Source of the DNA: Lysobacterales bacterium
Lineage (GTDB): Bacteria; Pseudomonadota; Gammaproteobacteria; Xanthomonadales; Marinicellaceae
Assembly (NCBI GenBank): GCA_026982315.1
Contig: JALSHI010000025.1
Coordinates: forward strand, 1 to 64,000
Direction of reading: 5' to 3'
DNA: 64,000 nucleotides
The notes under the pieces are model-generated. The model made no database searches, was not told the origin of the DNA, and saw only the letters and a program-made list of their open reading frames with translations. The position numbers and the translations under genes are program-made. This document shows, in pieces, positions 28,609 to 37,674 of the stretch; position 1 is the stretch's first letter; each line of letters begins with the position of its first letter.

Positions 28609-29752
28609 GGCCAGATTGTAAACCAATCGCGGGGATGTTTGAAGTCGGCGCAGGTGGTGACTCGCTAATGCGTGAGCCCTTGATAAGCGCCACAACGGAT
28701 TGCCCAGGGCGTAACTGAAGGGATTGGACAGACGCCACGGAAACAGTGGCCAGCAAAGGCAGGTTTTGGTGCTGCAGGGCAACCAAATGGCTGCCATTAC
28801 GTGGCGCATGAATGGTTTGAACCTGGCAGGGAAGGGCGTTAAGGAAACTGGTGTCGTCCGGTGGGCTGAGTGCGACGGCAATGTCAGTGGGCGCCAACAT
28901 CACGCGCAAGGACTCACTGGTTTGGGCCGGTTGCGTATGGGCTGGCAGCCACAGGCTTGTTCCGCCCTTGCTGGCCTGAATTAATTGCCGCCGAGGGTCG
29001 AAATCGATCACTGTTACGTCAAAAATATTGACAGGCGCATGTGGCGGCAGACCGGTAGCAGAAGTGGCCAAATGCCAGGCTGCGGTCTGGATATCAGCGT
29101 CATAGCGCAAGGTTCCTTTATCCAGAACCATCACTTGATCGGCCAGATGCGCGATTTCAAGCCAGTCGTGGCTGACATAAAATGTTAAGAGCTGGTTGTT
29201 CCGATGCAGATTTTGTAAAAAAGGCAGGATCTCGTCCTTGGCGTTTTGATCCAATCCGCTTAATGGTTCGTCCAGTAGCAGGATATGGGGTTGGCTCATC
29301 AGGGCGCGGCCGATAGCGACGCGTTGTTTCTGGCCGCCGGATAACTGTGCCGGGCGGTAGTCAAGCAAAGGTTCCAACCCCAAAGTCATGATGGTGTTTT
29401 TCCACAGTACCGGATCAAAGTCCAGGCGGCGTTGGCGCTGGCCAAACAGCAGATTATCCCGCACGTTGCGGTGGGGAAACAAACGGGCGTCCTGGAACAC
29501 ATAGCCGATTCGCCGGTGATGTGGAGCCAAACTGTGCCCATGCTCCAGCCAACGGTGGCCATTGACACGTATATGGCCGGTGGCGGTTTTTTCCAGCCCC
29601 GCCAGAATACGCAAAAGTGAAGACTTGCCGCTACCAGAAGGGCCAAACAGGCCGACAAATTGCGGGGTATGGATGCATGTGGCGACGTGTAAATTGAACC
29701 CGTCACGGGCCAGGTTCACGACGCAGTCCAGAGCAGGTACGTGTTCAGTCAT
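28595..29752 (-). CDS. modC: Molybdate ABC transporter ATP-binding protein
   Basis: The ATPase of the molybdate importer, acting on the inner face of the membrane with ModB. Walker A is GPSGSGKSS, the signature is LSGGQKQRVAIGRAL and Walker B is ILLLDEPLSGLD. A C-terminal Mop/TOBE domain (about 290-360), which senses molybdate, is present. At 385 residues it is slightly longer than E. coli ModC, through a tail that overlaps amgK. It overlaps modB by 8 nt. Gene order modA-modB-modC is standard. Confidence 0.94.
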   Translation of the reverse strand: MTEHVPALDCVVNLARDGFNLHVATCIHTPQFVGLFGPSGSGKSSLLRILAGLEKTATGHIRVNGHRWLEHGHSLAPHHRRIGYVFQDARLFPHRNVRDNLLFGQRQRRLDFDPVLWKNTIMTLGLEPLLDYRPAQLSGGQKQRVAIGRALMSQPHILLLDEPLSGLDQNAKDEILPFLQNLHRNNQLLTFYVSHDWLEIAHLADQVMVLDKGTLRYDADIQTAAWHLATSATGLPPHAPVNIFDVTVIDFDPRRQLIQASKGGTSLWLPAHTQPAQTSESLRVMLAPTDIAVALSPPDDTSFLNALPCQVQTIHAPRNGSHLVALQHQNLPLLATVSVASVQSLQLRPGQSVVALIKGSRISESPPAPTSNIPAIGLQSGHEHQ

Positions 29753-30422
29753 GGGAAACCCAGCGGCGACTAACCCAGAAGACCAGCATCAAAGCCATGA
29801 AAGACAGAGCCAGTAAAATCATGGACAAGCGATGAGCCGCGCCATATTGCATGGATTCCACCAGATCGTAAATGGCAATGGAAACCACCCGGGTTTCACC
29901 GGGAATATTGCCGCCCACCATCAAGACCACGCCAAATTCACCCATGGTATGGGCAAAGCCCAATACCACCGCCGTAAGTAACCCACGCCTGGCCATGGGC
30001 AATACGGTATTGAAAAATCCCCGCCATGGTGTTGCCCCCAGAGTCACGGCGACTTCGAGATATTTTTTACCCTGCTGTTCGAAAGCCGTTTGCAATGGTT
30101 GAACCACGAAGGGCAGGGAGTAGATTACCGAGGCAATCACGAGCCCGGTAAAAGAGAAAGCGAGAGGGTGCCCCGTGGTTTCAACCCAGAACCGCCCCAG
30201 TGGTCCCCGGTTGCCCAAAAGTATCAACAGGTAAAAACCCAGCACGGTGGGAGGCAGCACCAGGGGCAGGGCCACCAATGTTTCAACCAGTGGTTTGGCA
30301 CGGTTGTTTGTGATGGCCAGCCACCAGGCCAGAGGCAAGCCGATCAACAAGAGAATGACCACGGTAATGGCGGCCAGTTTGAAAGACAGCAGAAGAGGGG
30401 CAAATCCTGGAAACAAGTCCAT
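29745..30422 (-). CDS. modB: Molybdate ABC transporter permease
   Basis: A 225-residue inner-membrane channel subunit with about five helices. The coupling-helix EAA loop is EVAVTLGATPWRGFFNTVLPMA, here given as its two parts EVAVTLGATP and RGFFNTVLPMA around Trp. The N-terminal LVETLVALPLVLPPTVLGFY block is typical of ModB. It starts 48 nt after modA and overlaps modC by 8 nt. The shared CysT/ModB fold leaves some room for tungstate, but ModA and ModC next to it support molybdate. Confidence 0.94.
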   Translation of the reverse strand: MDLFPGFAPLLLSFKLAAITVVILLLIGLPLAWWLAITNNRAKPLVETLVALPLVLPPTVLGFYLLILLGNRGPLGRFWVETTGHPLAFSFTGLVIASVIYSLPFVVQPLQTAFEQQGKKYLEVAVTLGATPWRGFFNTVLPMARRGLLTAVVLGFAHTMGEFGVVLMVGGNIPGETRVVSIAIYDLVESMQYGAAHRLSMILLALSFMALMLVFWVSRRWVSHD

Positions 30423-30470
30423 GGTCGGTGTCCATCAGGCAAGAAAAAGTCAGTATATCGATTGACTCTG

Positions 30471-31292
30471 TCATTCTACCGTATAGCCGGTGCGACGGAT
30501 AATGTCCTGGCCGCGCTGACTGCGCATAAAGGCCAAAAACTTCCGAGCCGCCTCGGGATGATGGCTGTTTTTCAAAATAACAGCTTTTTGCTGGATGGGT
30601 GTGTGCAGTGAGGGAGGCACCGACCAGGTACAGCCACGGCGATGCTTTTTTGGTAATAATTGCCATTGGCTGCGCGCTATAAAACCTGCATCGGCATTGC
30701 CCGAGTCTAGCACTTGCAGTACCTGGGAAATATCGCCCATGGTGATTTGCTGGCTGGCTGATACAGCCTGGGGATAGTGTTGCAGAACCTCCTTGCTGGC
30801 CCGGCCATAGGGTGCGGTTTTCGGATTAGCGATAACCAACCGCTGGAAAAGCCCGTTTTCCAGTGCATTCTGGCAGTTTTTGTTGCGTTGTGGAGAAAAT
30901 TGCGGCACCCAGAGCATCAACCGGCCGGTGGCATAAACAAAAGCGCTGCTGGCGTCAGCCAATCCGGTGGCGACAAGTTGTTCGGGGCGCTGGCTATCGG
31001 CGGCCAGGAAGATATCGTAGGGCCTGCCATTGTGAATCTGGGCGAACAAGGCGCCGGTGGAACCCGGACTTAAGGCTGTATTCAAACCGGTTTTTTCCTT
31101 AAAAGCCTGGGCGAGTTGTCTTGCAGTGGCCAAAAAGTTGGCCGCCACCGCCACCTGCAGGACAGGCTTGTTCGCTGCTGGTTTACTGGGTGATGGCCGG
31201 GTTTGCGTATTTTTTTGCCACCAGCCAACGACAAAGGCCAGGCCAACAAAGAACAACCACACAAAAGCCAGGACTTTCTTCATGTTCTGCAT
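30471..31292 (-). CDS. modA: Molybdate-binding protein of ABC transporter
   Basis: A 273-residue periplasmic binding protein that delivers molybdate to ModBC. The mature part starts near LQVAVAANFLATARQLA, and the ligand residues are carried by GSTGALFAQI and PYDIFLAADSQRP. The N-terminus (MKKVLAFVWLFFVGLAFVVG) is one hydrophobic segment without a clear cleavage site or lipobox, so the protein may stay anchored in the membrane. ATG 31292 has AGG about 9 nt upstream; ATG 31283 is possible. Only 30 nt separate it from the prk stop, with no terminator between. Confidence 0.92.
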   Translation of the reverse strand: MQNMKKVLAFVWLFFVGLAFVVGWWQKNTQTRPSPSKPAANKPVLQVAVAANFLATARQLAQAFKEKTGLNTALSPGSTGALFAQIHNGRPYDIFLAADSQRPEQLVATGLADASSAFVYATGRLMLWVPQFSPQRNKNCQNALENGLFQRLVIANPKTAPYGRASKEVLQHYPQAVSASQQITMGDISQVLQVLDSGNADAGFIARSQWQLLPKKHRRGCTWSVPPSLHTPIQQKAVILKNSHHPEAARKFLAFMRSQRGQDIIRRTGYTVE

Positions 31293-31322
31293 GCAAGGAA
31301 CCTGCTATTTGTGACCTACAGG

Positions 31323-32207
31323 CTACGGGCTGCGGCGGGACTTTTCCATCATATTCTCAATAATTGGGTGCAGGATAATCTCCATGGCCAGCCGCATTTT
31401 TCCGCCGGGAACAACAATGGTATTGCGGCGCGACATCCAGGAACCATGCAGCATATCCAGCAAGTAGGGAAAATTGACATTGTACTGACGAATATCGCGA
31501 AAGCGAATGACCACCATGGATTCATCACTGGTGGGAATGTCCCGGGCGATAAACGGGTTGGACGTATCCACCAACGGCACGCGCTGGAAGTTGATATCCG
31601 TATTGGAAAACTGGGGCGTAATCACGCTGACATAGTCCGCCATACGCCGCAAAATGGTGTCAGTGACATCTTCGGGCTTATAGCCGCGTTGGGCTGTGTC
31701 CCGGTGAATTTTTTGAATCCACTCCAGGTTGACAATGGGAACCACACCGATTTTCAAATCGGCATACTGTGCAATATTAATGCCGTGTTCTTCATCGACA
31801 ACTGCGCCGTGCAGGCCTTCATACAACAGCAAATCGCTATCTTTGCCCACATCTTCCCAGGGGGTGAAGGTGCCCGGTTCCTGCTGGAATGGCTCGGCTT
31901 CCTTGTGGTTGTGCAAGTAGTAGCGACGTCGGCAACGGCCGGCTTCACCGTACGTTTTGAAGGTTTCCTGCAGTTCCTTAAGCAGATTGGCCTCAAGACC
32001 AAAATGACTGAAGTTGGTGTGTTTTTCCTGGGCTTCTTGCACTTTTTCTTTCATTGCCTGACGGTCATAGCGGTGAAACGAGTCGCCTTCAATAATGACC
32101 GGGTTAATTTCCTGACGACGGAAAATATGCTCGAAGGCGGTTTTGACCGTGGTCGTACCGGCACCAGAAGAGCCGGTCACAGCGATAATGGGATGTTTAA
32201 CAGACAT
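31323..32207 (-). CDS. prk: Phosphoribulokinase
   Basis: Phosphorylates ribulose 5-phosphate to ribulose 1,5-bisphosphate, the RuBisCO substrate. The 294-residue length and sequence are of the proteobacterial class I, octameric and typically allosteric type, not the longer plant/cyanobacterial type. The P-loop is GSSGAGTTTV, followed by EGDSFHRYDR and a conserved YEGLHGAVV segment. It is the last Calvin gene of the cbbM-tkt-fba-cbbY-prk run and overlaps cbbY by 11 nt. Confidence 0.95.
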   Translation of the reverse strand: MSVKHPIIAVTGSSGAGTTTVKTAFEHIFRRQEINPVIIEGDSFHRYDRQAMKEKVQEAQEKHTNFSHFGLEANLLKELQETFKTYGEAGRCRRRYYLHNHKEAEPFQQEPGTFTPWEDVGKDSDLLLYEGLHGAVVDEEHGINIAQYADLKIGVVPIVNLEWIQKIHRDTAQRGYKPEDVTDTILRRMADYVSVITPQFSNTDINFQRVPLVDTSNPFIARDIPTSDESMVVIRFRDIRQYNVNFPYLLDMLHGSWMSRRNTIVVPGGKMRLAMEIILHPIIENMMEKSRRSP

Positions 32208-32991
32208 GGTGTGCTCCCTGTTGGAAGGTCATGGATACAAGTCTCTTTAAATAGGGCAGGTCAATGTAACCTTGGGCCGTCGGGCCAGCGGTAACCTGGC
32301 AAGGGTTGTCAACCTCGCCCAAGTGGTCGGTAACCGCCAGCGCCTCACTGAAATCCTGTTGACGGGTGTAGGCATTAAAAGTGACAAGCGTGGGAACGCC
32401 GGCATTGACGGCAGACAACAAGCCGGCGCGGGAATCCTCCAGCGCCAGGCACTGCCCGGCGGTGAGGCCGGTTTCTTTTAAGACCAGGTGGTAAATATCT
32501 GGCGCCGGTTTCTTGGCCGATACAATATCGCCCGCGGCAATCACCTGGAACCAGTCGATGCTGCCAGGCCCTAAAGTGTTTTCCAGTAAGGCCGTGACAT
32601 TCACCGGTGTGGTGGTGGTAGCAATGGCCAGGGTCAGCCCGGCTTCACGGGCTGACTCGATCAGGCGTTTAACCCCGGGTCGCAGCGGGATTTTGCCGCT
32701 TTGCAGCAACTGCACATAGGCCTCGGTTTTTCGTGCATGCAGGCGGGCAATATCCGCATCGCTCAGGATGCGTTTGCCAAGAAATTTGTCTTGGTAATGA
32801 CGGATTCGCTCTTTGCCTCCAGTGACAGCCAACAAGTCGCCATACAAGCGCTCATCCCAATGCCAGTTCAGCCCGTATTCGGCAAAAGCCGTGTTAAACG
32901 CCAGCCGGTGGCCGTTACGCTCGGTATCGGCCAGGGTGCCATCCACATCAAAAATCAGGCATTCCAGGGTGTTCTTTGCGGTGTGTGCCAC
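32197..32991 (-). CDS. cbbY: CbbY-type HAD phosphatase
   Basis: A 264-residue haloacid-dehalogenase hydrolase. CbbY removes the RuBisCO inhibitor xylulose 1,5-bisphosphate made by misprotonation. The HAD motifs are visible: I in FDVDGTLADTE, II with T in ATTTTPVN, III with K in KKPAPDIY, and IV in LEDSRAG. A helical cap (about 25-95) follows motif I. The family also holds phosphoglycolate phosphatases, but the N-terminal block and its place inside the cbb operon favour CbbY. It starts 2 nt after fba and overlaps prk by 11 nt. Confidence 0.88.
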   Translation of the reverse strand: MAHTAKNTLECLIFDVDGTLADTERNGHRLAFNTAFAEYGLNWHWDERLYGDLLAVTGGKERIRHYQDKFLGKRILSDADIARLHARKTEAYVQLLQSGKIPLRPGVKRLIESAREAGLTLAIATTTTPVNVTALLENTLGPGSIDWFQVIAAGDIVSAKKPAPDIYHLVLKETGLTAGQCLALEDSRAGLLSAVNAGVPTLVTFNAYTRQQDFSEALAVTDHLGEVDNPCQVTAGPTAQGYIDLPYLKRLVSMTFQQGAHHVC

Positions 32992-32993
32992 AG

Positions 32994-34037
32994 TTACTGA
33001 ACGCCGTAGCGATCCGCCATGGCTTCCAGGCTAAGCGGTTTGATTTTATCCGCGTGTCCTGCCGAGCCAAAGGCTTCAAAACGCTGTTGACAGATTTCCT
33101 GCATGGCGTCAGTGGCTGCCTGCAAGAACTTCCGGGGATCAAAAACGCTGGGGTTTTCCGCCAGATAGCGCCGGATTGCACCCGTACTGGCCATGCGTAA
33201 ATCGGTATCGATATTTACCTTACGCACGCCATGTTTAATGCCTTCCTGAATTTCCTCCACCGGTACGCCATAGGTTTGCCCCATGTCGCCACCGTAGCTG
33301 TTAATGATGGCCAGCCATTCTTGAGGAACCGAAGACGATCCGTGCATCACCAGATGGGTGTTGGGGATTTTTTCATGAATCGCCTTGATGCGCTCGATGG
33401 CGAGAATATCTCCAGTGGGCGGGCGGGTAAATTTGTAGGCGCCGTGGCTGGTGCCGATGGCGATGGCCAGCGCATCCACACCGGTTTTGTCGACAAAATC
33501 CCGGGCTTCGTCTGGATCAGTCAGCAACTGGTCCATGTTCAAGACGCCTTCGGCGCCAGAGCCGTCTTCTTCGCCGGCCAAGCCGGTTTCCAGAGAGCCC
33601 AGGCAACCAAGTTCACCCTCCACGGAAACACCGCAGGCATGGGCCATGTCCACCACCTTTTTGGTCACATCCACGTTGTATTCGTAGCTTGAGGGCGTTT
33701 TCATATCGCTCATCAGGGAGCCGTCCATCATCACCGAGGTGAAGCCGGACTGAATGGAGCGCTGGCAGACAGCCGGACTGGCGCCATGGTCCTGGTGCAA
33801 AACAATGGGAATATGGGGCCATTGTTCGACAGCGGCATGCACCAGGCCTCGTATGAAGGCCGGGCCGGCGTATTTGCGGGCGCCAGCGGAGCCTTGCAGG
33901 ATCACGGGGGAATTAACGGCATCGGCAGCCTTCATGATGGCATGGATCTGTTCCATGTTGTTGACATTGAATGCGGGCATGCCAAAGTCGTTTTCAGCGG
34001 CATAATCCAGTAGCTGTCTCAGACTGATAAGGGCCAT
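32994..34037 (-). CDS. fba: Fructose-bisphosphate aldolase, class II, Calvin-cycle subtype
   Basis: Condenses dihydroxyacetone phosphate with glyceraldehyde 3-phosphate, or with erythrose 4-phosphate to give sedoheptulose bisphosphate. The 347-residue sequence is class II, metal-dependent: the zinc/catalytic segment is [10 protein letters not shown], followed by [13 protein letters not shown], and a C-terminal [14 protein letters not shown] block. Length and sequence fit the subtype found in proteobacterial cbb operons. It begins 1 nt after tkt and ends 2 nt before cbbY, so the operon is tightly packed. Confidence 0.95.
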   Translation of the reverse strand: MALISLRQLLDYAAENDFGMPAFNVNNMEQIHAIMKAADAVNSPVILQGSAGARKYAGPAFIRGLVHAAVEQWPHIPIVLHQDHGASPAVCQRSIQSGFTSVMMDGSLMSDMKTPSSYEYNVDVTKKVVDMAHACGVSVEGELGCLGSLETGLAGEEDGSGAEGVLNMDQLLTDPDEARDFVDKTGVDALAIAIGTSHGAYKFTRPPTGDILAIERIKAIHEKIPNTHLVMHGSSSVPQEWLAIINSYGGDMGQTYGVPVEEIQEGIKHGVRKVNIDTDLRMASTGAIRRYLAENPSVFDPRKFLQAATDAMQEICQQRFEAFGSAGHADKIKPLSLEAMADRYGVQ

Positions 34038-34038
34038 G

Positions 34039-36051
34039 TTATTTCTCCTGAGTGTTGTGAATAGCGGTCTTCACCGCTTGACGGACTTTTTCCGGGGTAA
34101 AACCAAAGTGCTCAAACAATACCGCGCCTGGCGCAGACTCGCCGAAGGTGTTTTGGCCGACCACGATACCGTTCAAACCCACATATTTGTGCCATAAGTC
34201 CGGCATGGCGGCTTCCACCGCCACACGTGCTGTGACTTCCGGCGGTAACACCTGGTTTTTGTAGTCGTTGTCCTGGGCGTCGAAGCGGTCGGTTGACGGC
34301 ATGGAGATCACGCGGACGAAGATATTTTCCTTTTCCAGCTCGGCAGCGGCATCCATGGCCAGCCCCACTTCACTGCCAGTGGCGATGATGATGGCGTCTG
34401 GTGTGCCTTTGGTGTCTTTAAGGATATAGCCACCACGTGCGATATTGGCGATTTGTTCCTCAGTGCGATCTTGATGCGGAACGCCCTGACGGGTGAATAC
34501 CAGTGTGGTGGGGCCTTCAGTGCGCTCAATGGCCTGTTGCCAGGCTACAGCAGATTCGACCGCATCGCAGGGACGCCACATGGACATGTTGGGTATCAGG
34601 CGGATGGTGGGCAATTGCTCGACCGGCTGGTGAGTGGGGCCATCCTCGCCCACGCCGATGGAGTCGTGTGTATACACAAAAATGGGGGCAATACCCATCA
34701 GGGCCGCCATGCGCAAAGCATTGCGGGCATATTCGCTGAACATCAGAAAAGTGGCACCATAGGGACGCAATCCGCCATGGAGTTGCATGCCGTTCATCAT
34801 GGCTGTCATGCCGAATTCGCGCACGCCATAGGAGAGATAATTGCCGCTGAAATCTCCATCATTGATGGATTTTGAACCGCTCCAGAAGGTGTTGTTGGAG
34901 GGGGTTAAGTCGGCCGAGCCGCCAAACAGCTCCGGCAACAGGGGGCCAAAGCCTTCCAGGGCTAGCTTTGACGCCTTGCGGGTGGCCATCTGGGGTTTTT
35001 CAGCAGCGACTTTCTGGATGAATGCGGCGGATTCGGCCGCCCAGTTTTCTGGCAAATGATGCTGCATGCGGCGTTCAAATTCGGCGGCCAGTTCGGGGTA
35101 AGCGGTCTGGTAGGCGGCAAAGCGTTGTTTCCAGTCGTTTTCGGCCGCCTCGCCCTGGGAGCGGGCATCCCAGCCGGCGTAAACGTCTTTGGGGATCATA
35201 AAGGGTGGATACTCCCAGCCCAGTTCCTTGCGGGCTGCGGCGATTTCTTCCTCACCCAGTGGGGCGCCATGAACATCATGCGTGCCAGCTTTGTTAGGAG
35301 CGCCGAAACCAATGGTGATTTTGCAGCAAATCAGTGTGGGTTTGTCTGTGATGGCTTTGGCTTGTTCGATGGCCTGGTGGACTTCATCGGCATCATGGCC
35401 ATCCACGTTGGGAATCACGTGCCATCCGTAGGCCTCAAAGCGGGCGGGTGTGTCGTCGGTAAACCAGCCATCCACTTCGCCGTCAATGGAAATGTTGTTA
35501 TCGTCATACAGGGCGAGCAGTTTGCCCAGCCCCAATGTGCCTGCCAGGGAACAGGCCTCATGGGAAATGCCTTCCATGAGGCAGCCATCACCCAGAAAAA
35601 CATAAGTATTGTGGTCTACGATGGTATGTCCTGGGCGATTAAACTGCTCGGCCAGCAGCTTTTCCGCCAGCGCCATACCCACGGCGTTGGTCAGGCCCTG
35701 ACCCAATGGGCCTGTGGTGGTTTCCACACCCGGGGTATAGCCATATTCCGGATGCCCCGGCGTTTTGGAGTGCAGCTGGCGGAAGTTTTTAATGTCTTCC
35801 ATGCTTAAATCATAGCCACTTAAATGCAAAGCGGCATACAACAGCATGGAACCGTGGCCATTGGATAACACCACCCGGTCACGATCTACCCAATGAGGAT
35901 TGCCGGGGTTGTGTTTGAGAAAATCGTTATAGAGCACTTCGGCCATATCAGCCATGCCCATGGGGGCGCCAGGGTGGCCGGAATTGGCTTTTTGCACGGC
36001 GTCCATGGCCAGTACGCGGATGGCATTGGCCAGTTTTTTTCTGTCAGTCAT
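34039..36051 (-). CDS. tkt: Transketolase
   Basis: A thiamine-diphosphate enzyme that moves two-carbon units between sugar phosphates; it regenerates pentose phosphates in the Calvin cycle. The 670-residue protein shows the substrate motif [11 protein letters not shown], the TPP-binding [13 protein letters not shown], and the pyrimidine-domain stretch [20 protein letters not shown]. It follows cbbM after a 106-nt gap that contains a strong hairpin, so expression is probably lower than that of RuBisCO. gap, pgk and the bisphosphatase of the cycle are not in this window. Confidence 0.95.
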   Translation of the reverse strand: MTDRKKLANAIRVLAMDAVQKANSGHPGAPMGMADMAEVLYNDFLKHNPGNPHWVDRDRVVLSNGHGSMLLYAALHLSGYDLSMEDIKNFRQLHSKTPGHPEYGYTPGVETTTGPLGQGLTNAVGMALAEKLLAEQFNRPGHTIVDHNTYVFLGDGCLMEGISHEACSLAGTLGLGKLLALYDDNNISIDGEVDGWFTDDTPARFEAYGWHVIPNVDGHDADEVHQAIEQAKAITDKPTLICCKITIGFGAPNKAGTHDVHGAPLGEEEIAAARKELGWEYPPFMIPKDVYAGWDARSQGEAAENDWKQRFAAYQTAYPELAAEFERRMQHHLPENWAAESAAFIQKVAAEKPQMATRKASKLALEGFGPLLPELFGGSADLTPSNNTFWSGSKSINDGDFSGNYLSYGVREFGMTAMMNGMQLHGGLRPYGATFLMFSEYARNALRMAALMGIAPIFVYTHDSIGVGEDGPTHQPVEQLPTIRLIPNMSMWRPCDAVESAVAWQQAIERTEGPTTLVFTRQGVPHQDRTEEQIANIARGGYILKDTKGTPDAIIIATGSEVGLAMDAAAELEKENIFVRVISMPSTDRFDAQDNDYKNQVLPPEVTARVAVEAAMPDLWHKYVGLNGIVVGQNTFGESAPGAVLFEHFGFTPEKVRQAVKTAIHNTQEK

Positions 36052-36083
36052 GGTGCGCTTCTCGGGTTAAATGGAAAACGGGA

Positions 36084-36116
36084 GCACCCGGTGCTGAACG
36101 AATTCAGCCCGGGTGC
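36084..36116 (-). terminator. Hairpin between cbbM and tkt, partial terminator
   Basis: GCACCCGG (36084-36091) pairs with CCGGGTGC (36109-36116), and inside it GCTGAA (36093-36098) pairs with TTCAGC (36103-36108) around CGAA; a single T is bulged. On the minus strand it is followed by a T-rich stretch (CCCGTTTTCC). It would reduce readthrough into tkt or stabilise cbbM mRNA. Confidence 0.65.
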
Positions 36117-36157
36117 GGATATTGTAACGGTTATGGCGAACAAGCGGGTTCCGCGTT

Positions 36158-37543
36158 TTACTCAAACCCCAGCTTTTCCCTCCATCCCGGGTAGAGGGCG
36201 TCGGCATCATGGGGGAAGGAGATAAAGGCGCGGCGGAATTCCTCATGGGTTTTGGCAAACTCGATGGGGTCAGCCCCTTCGCGCCAGCATTGTTCGGCTT
36301 GTCGCAAGGATTTGGCGCCGGCTGCCGGGCCATCCACGTGGCCATAACTGCCGCCCCCTGCAGTCAGTATCAAGTTGGAGTGGCCAAGGTTTTCAAAAAA
36401 ACCCGGGATGCGCAGGGCATTCATGCCGCCGGAAATGATCGGAGTGGTGGGCTTCATGCCCAGCCATTCCTGATGATAGAAAGGACCGTCAGCAGAGTCA
36501 CGTTCAATCATATAGGCAATGTTGCGGTCGTCCTGCTCGCCTTCCATTTTTCCATAGCCCATGGTGCCCACGTGAATGCCTGAAGCACCCATCAAACGGG
36601 ATAGCTTGGCCAGCACGAAAGCCGTGTAACCGCGTTTGGACTGGGGGGAGGTGACAGCGCCATGGCCAGCCCGGTGATAATGCAGATATTGGGCGGGAAA
36701 TTGCCGACGGGCGGTGCTGATGGCGGTGGGGCCGGCTACATAGCCGTCCACCAGAAAAGCCACATGATTGGCGTTCTCGCCAAAGGTTTCCAGAATGTAT
36801 TCCGCCCGGGCGATCATTTCAAAGGGATCATCAGCAGTGATATTGGCAGAAAACAGTTTGGCCTCACCGGTTTCGTCCTGGGCCCGACGCATGGCATCAG
36901 CCACCAGGGGAATGGTTTCTTTCATGGGAGAAAACACTTGGTTGCCCTGGGGTTCATCATTTTTGATAAAGTCCCCGCCCAGCCAGAACTCATAGGCGGC
37001 ATCGGCAAATGGCTTGGGGCGCAAGCCCAGCTTGGGTTTGATAATGGTGCCGACAATAAAGCCGCCATCTACCACAGGACGACCCAGCACCCGCCACAAA
37101 TCCTGAATCGAAGTCGCCGGTCCGTCATAGAGTTGCAACATTGCCGGTGGGATATAAAAATCGTGCATTTTGGCATATTCAACATCGCCCATGCCTTGAT
37201 TATTGCCAATGGTCAGCGTCAGAAAAGAAGCCACCATGGTCCGGCCGTCGGTGATATTGCGGTCGAACAATTCGTTGGGGTAGGCGATTTTCATGAGTTC
37301 GTTTTCTTCGTCGATCTCATAGACAATCGCATCCACGCCTTTGGTAAAGTCATCCGTGGTGCTTACAGAGACATTGGTGCCAGTGGATGATTCTGCCGCA
37401 AAGTGGGCAGCCGTCTGGAGGTAATTGCCAAAGCCCGGTTTGGGCTTCATTTTGTAGGCCACCAGAATATGTTGGCCATTTTTTATCAGTTCTTCCTCGT
37501 TCAGGCTCAAATCGGTATAGCGGTCAGTTTGGTCCAGTGCCAT
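36158..37543 (-). CDS. cbbM: Ribulose-bisphosphate carboxylase, form II
   Basis: Fixes CO2 onto ribulose 1,5-bisphosphate; form II enzymes consist of large subunits only and suit high CO2 and low O2. The 461-residue sequence aligns with Rhodospirillum rubrum CbbM with a shift of three residues. The catalytic residues are present: K169 (IIKPKLGL), the carbamylated K194 with D196/E197 (FIKNDEPQG), H290 (LHYHRAGHG) and loop-6 K332 (GYGKMEG). No small-subunit gene, cbbQ/cbbO activase or carboxysome gene is adjacent. The ATG has GAGGAG upstream. cbbR is divergent. Confidence 0.98.
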   Translation of the reverse strand: MALDQTDRYTDLSLNEEELIKNGQHILVAYKMKPKPGFGNYLQTAAHFAAESSTGTNVSVSTTDDFTKGVDAIVYEIDEENELMKIAYPNELFDRNITDGRTMVASFLTLTIGNNQGMGDVEYAKMHDFYIPPAMLQLYDGPATSIQDLWRVLGRPVVDGGFIVGTIIKPKLGLRPKPFADAAYEFWLGGDFIKNDEPQGNQVFSPMKETIPLVADAMRRAQDETGEAKLFSANITADDPFEMIARAEYILETFGENANHVAFLVDGYVAGPTAISTARRQFPAQYLHYHRAGHGAVTSPQSKRGYTAFVLAKLSRLMGASGIHVGTMGYGKMEGEQDDRNIAYMIERDSADGPFYHQEWLGMKPTTPIISGGMNALRIPGFFENLGHSNLILTAGGGSYGHVDGPAAGAKSLRQAEQCWREGADPIEFAKTHEEFRRAFISFPHDADALYPGWREKLGFE

Positions 37544-37611
37544 GGGTGTCTCCTCGTGTTGTTTAGGTGTTTATTTTTTGCCCGTGTTGGGCTTCTCAGT
37601 CAATGGCTGGC

Positions 37612-37671
37612 ACTATACTCCAGCTCTTGTATAATGAAAAGTCACGTTTTCTTATTTTGGTATCAGAATAA
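37612..37671. promoter_or_regulatory. Divergent cbbM/cbbR promoter region with two inverted repeats
   Basis: For cbbR (+) the -10 is TATAAT (37630-37635), with TGGCAC 16 nt upstream (37608-37613). For cbbM (-) the -35 is TTTTCA (37640-37635) and the -10 is TATAGT (37617-37612), 17 nt apart, so the two promoters overlap. Inverted repeats GAAAA-N6-TTTTC (37636-37651) and TTATT-N10-AATAA (37652-37671) lie next to them, as expected of binding sites for a LysR-type regulator such as CbbR. Confidence 0.55.
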
Positions 37672-37674
37672 ATT

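Noticed and set aside
31203-32294. 363-aa plus-strand reading frame
   Set aside because: Antisense to modA and prk, both strongly supported by catalytic motifs and operon context.
36158-37543. RuBisCO-like protein (form IV) instead of true RuBisCO
   Set aside because: All catalytic residues (K169, K194, D196, E197, H290, K332) are in place and the gene is in a cbb operon.
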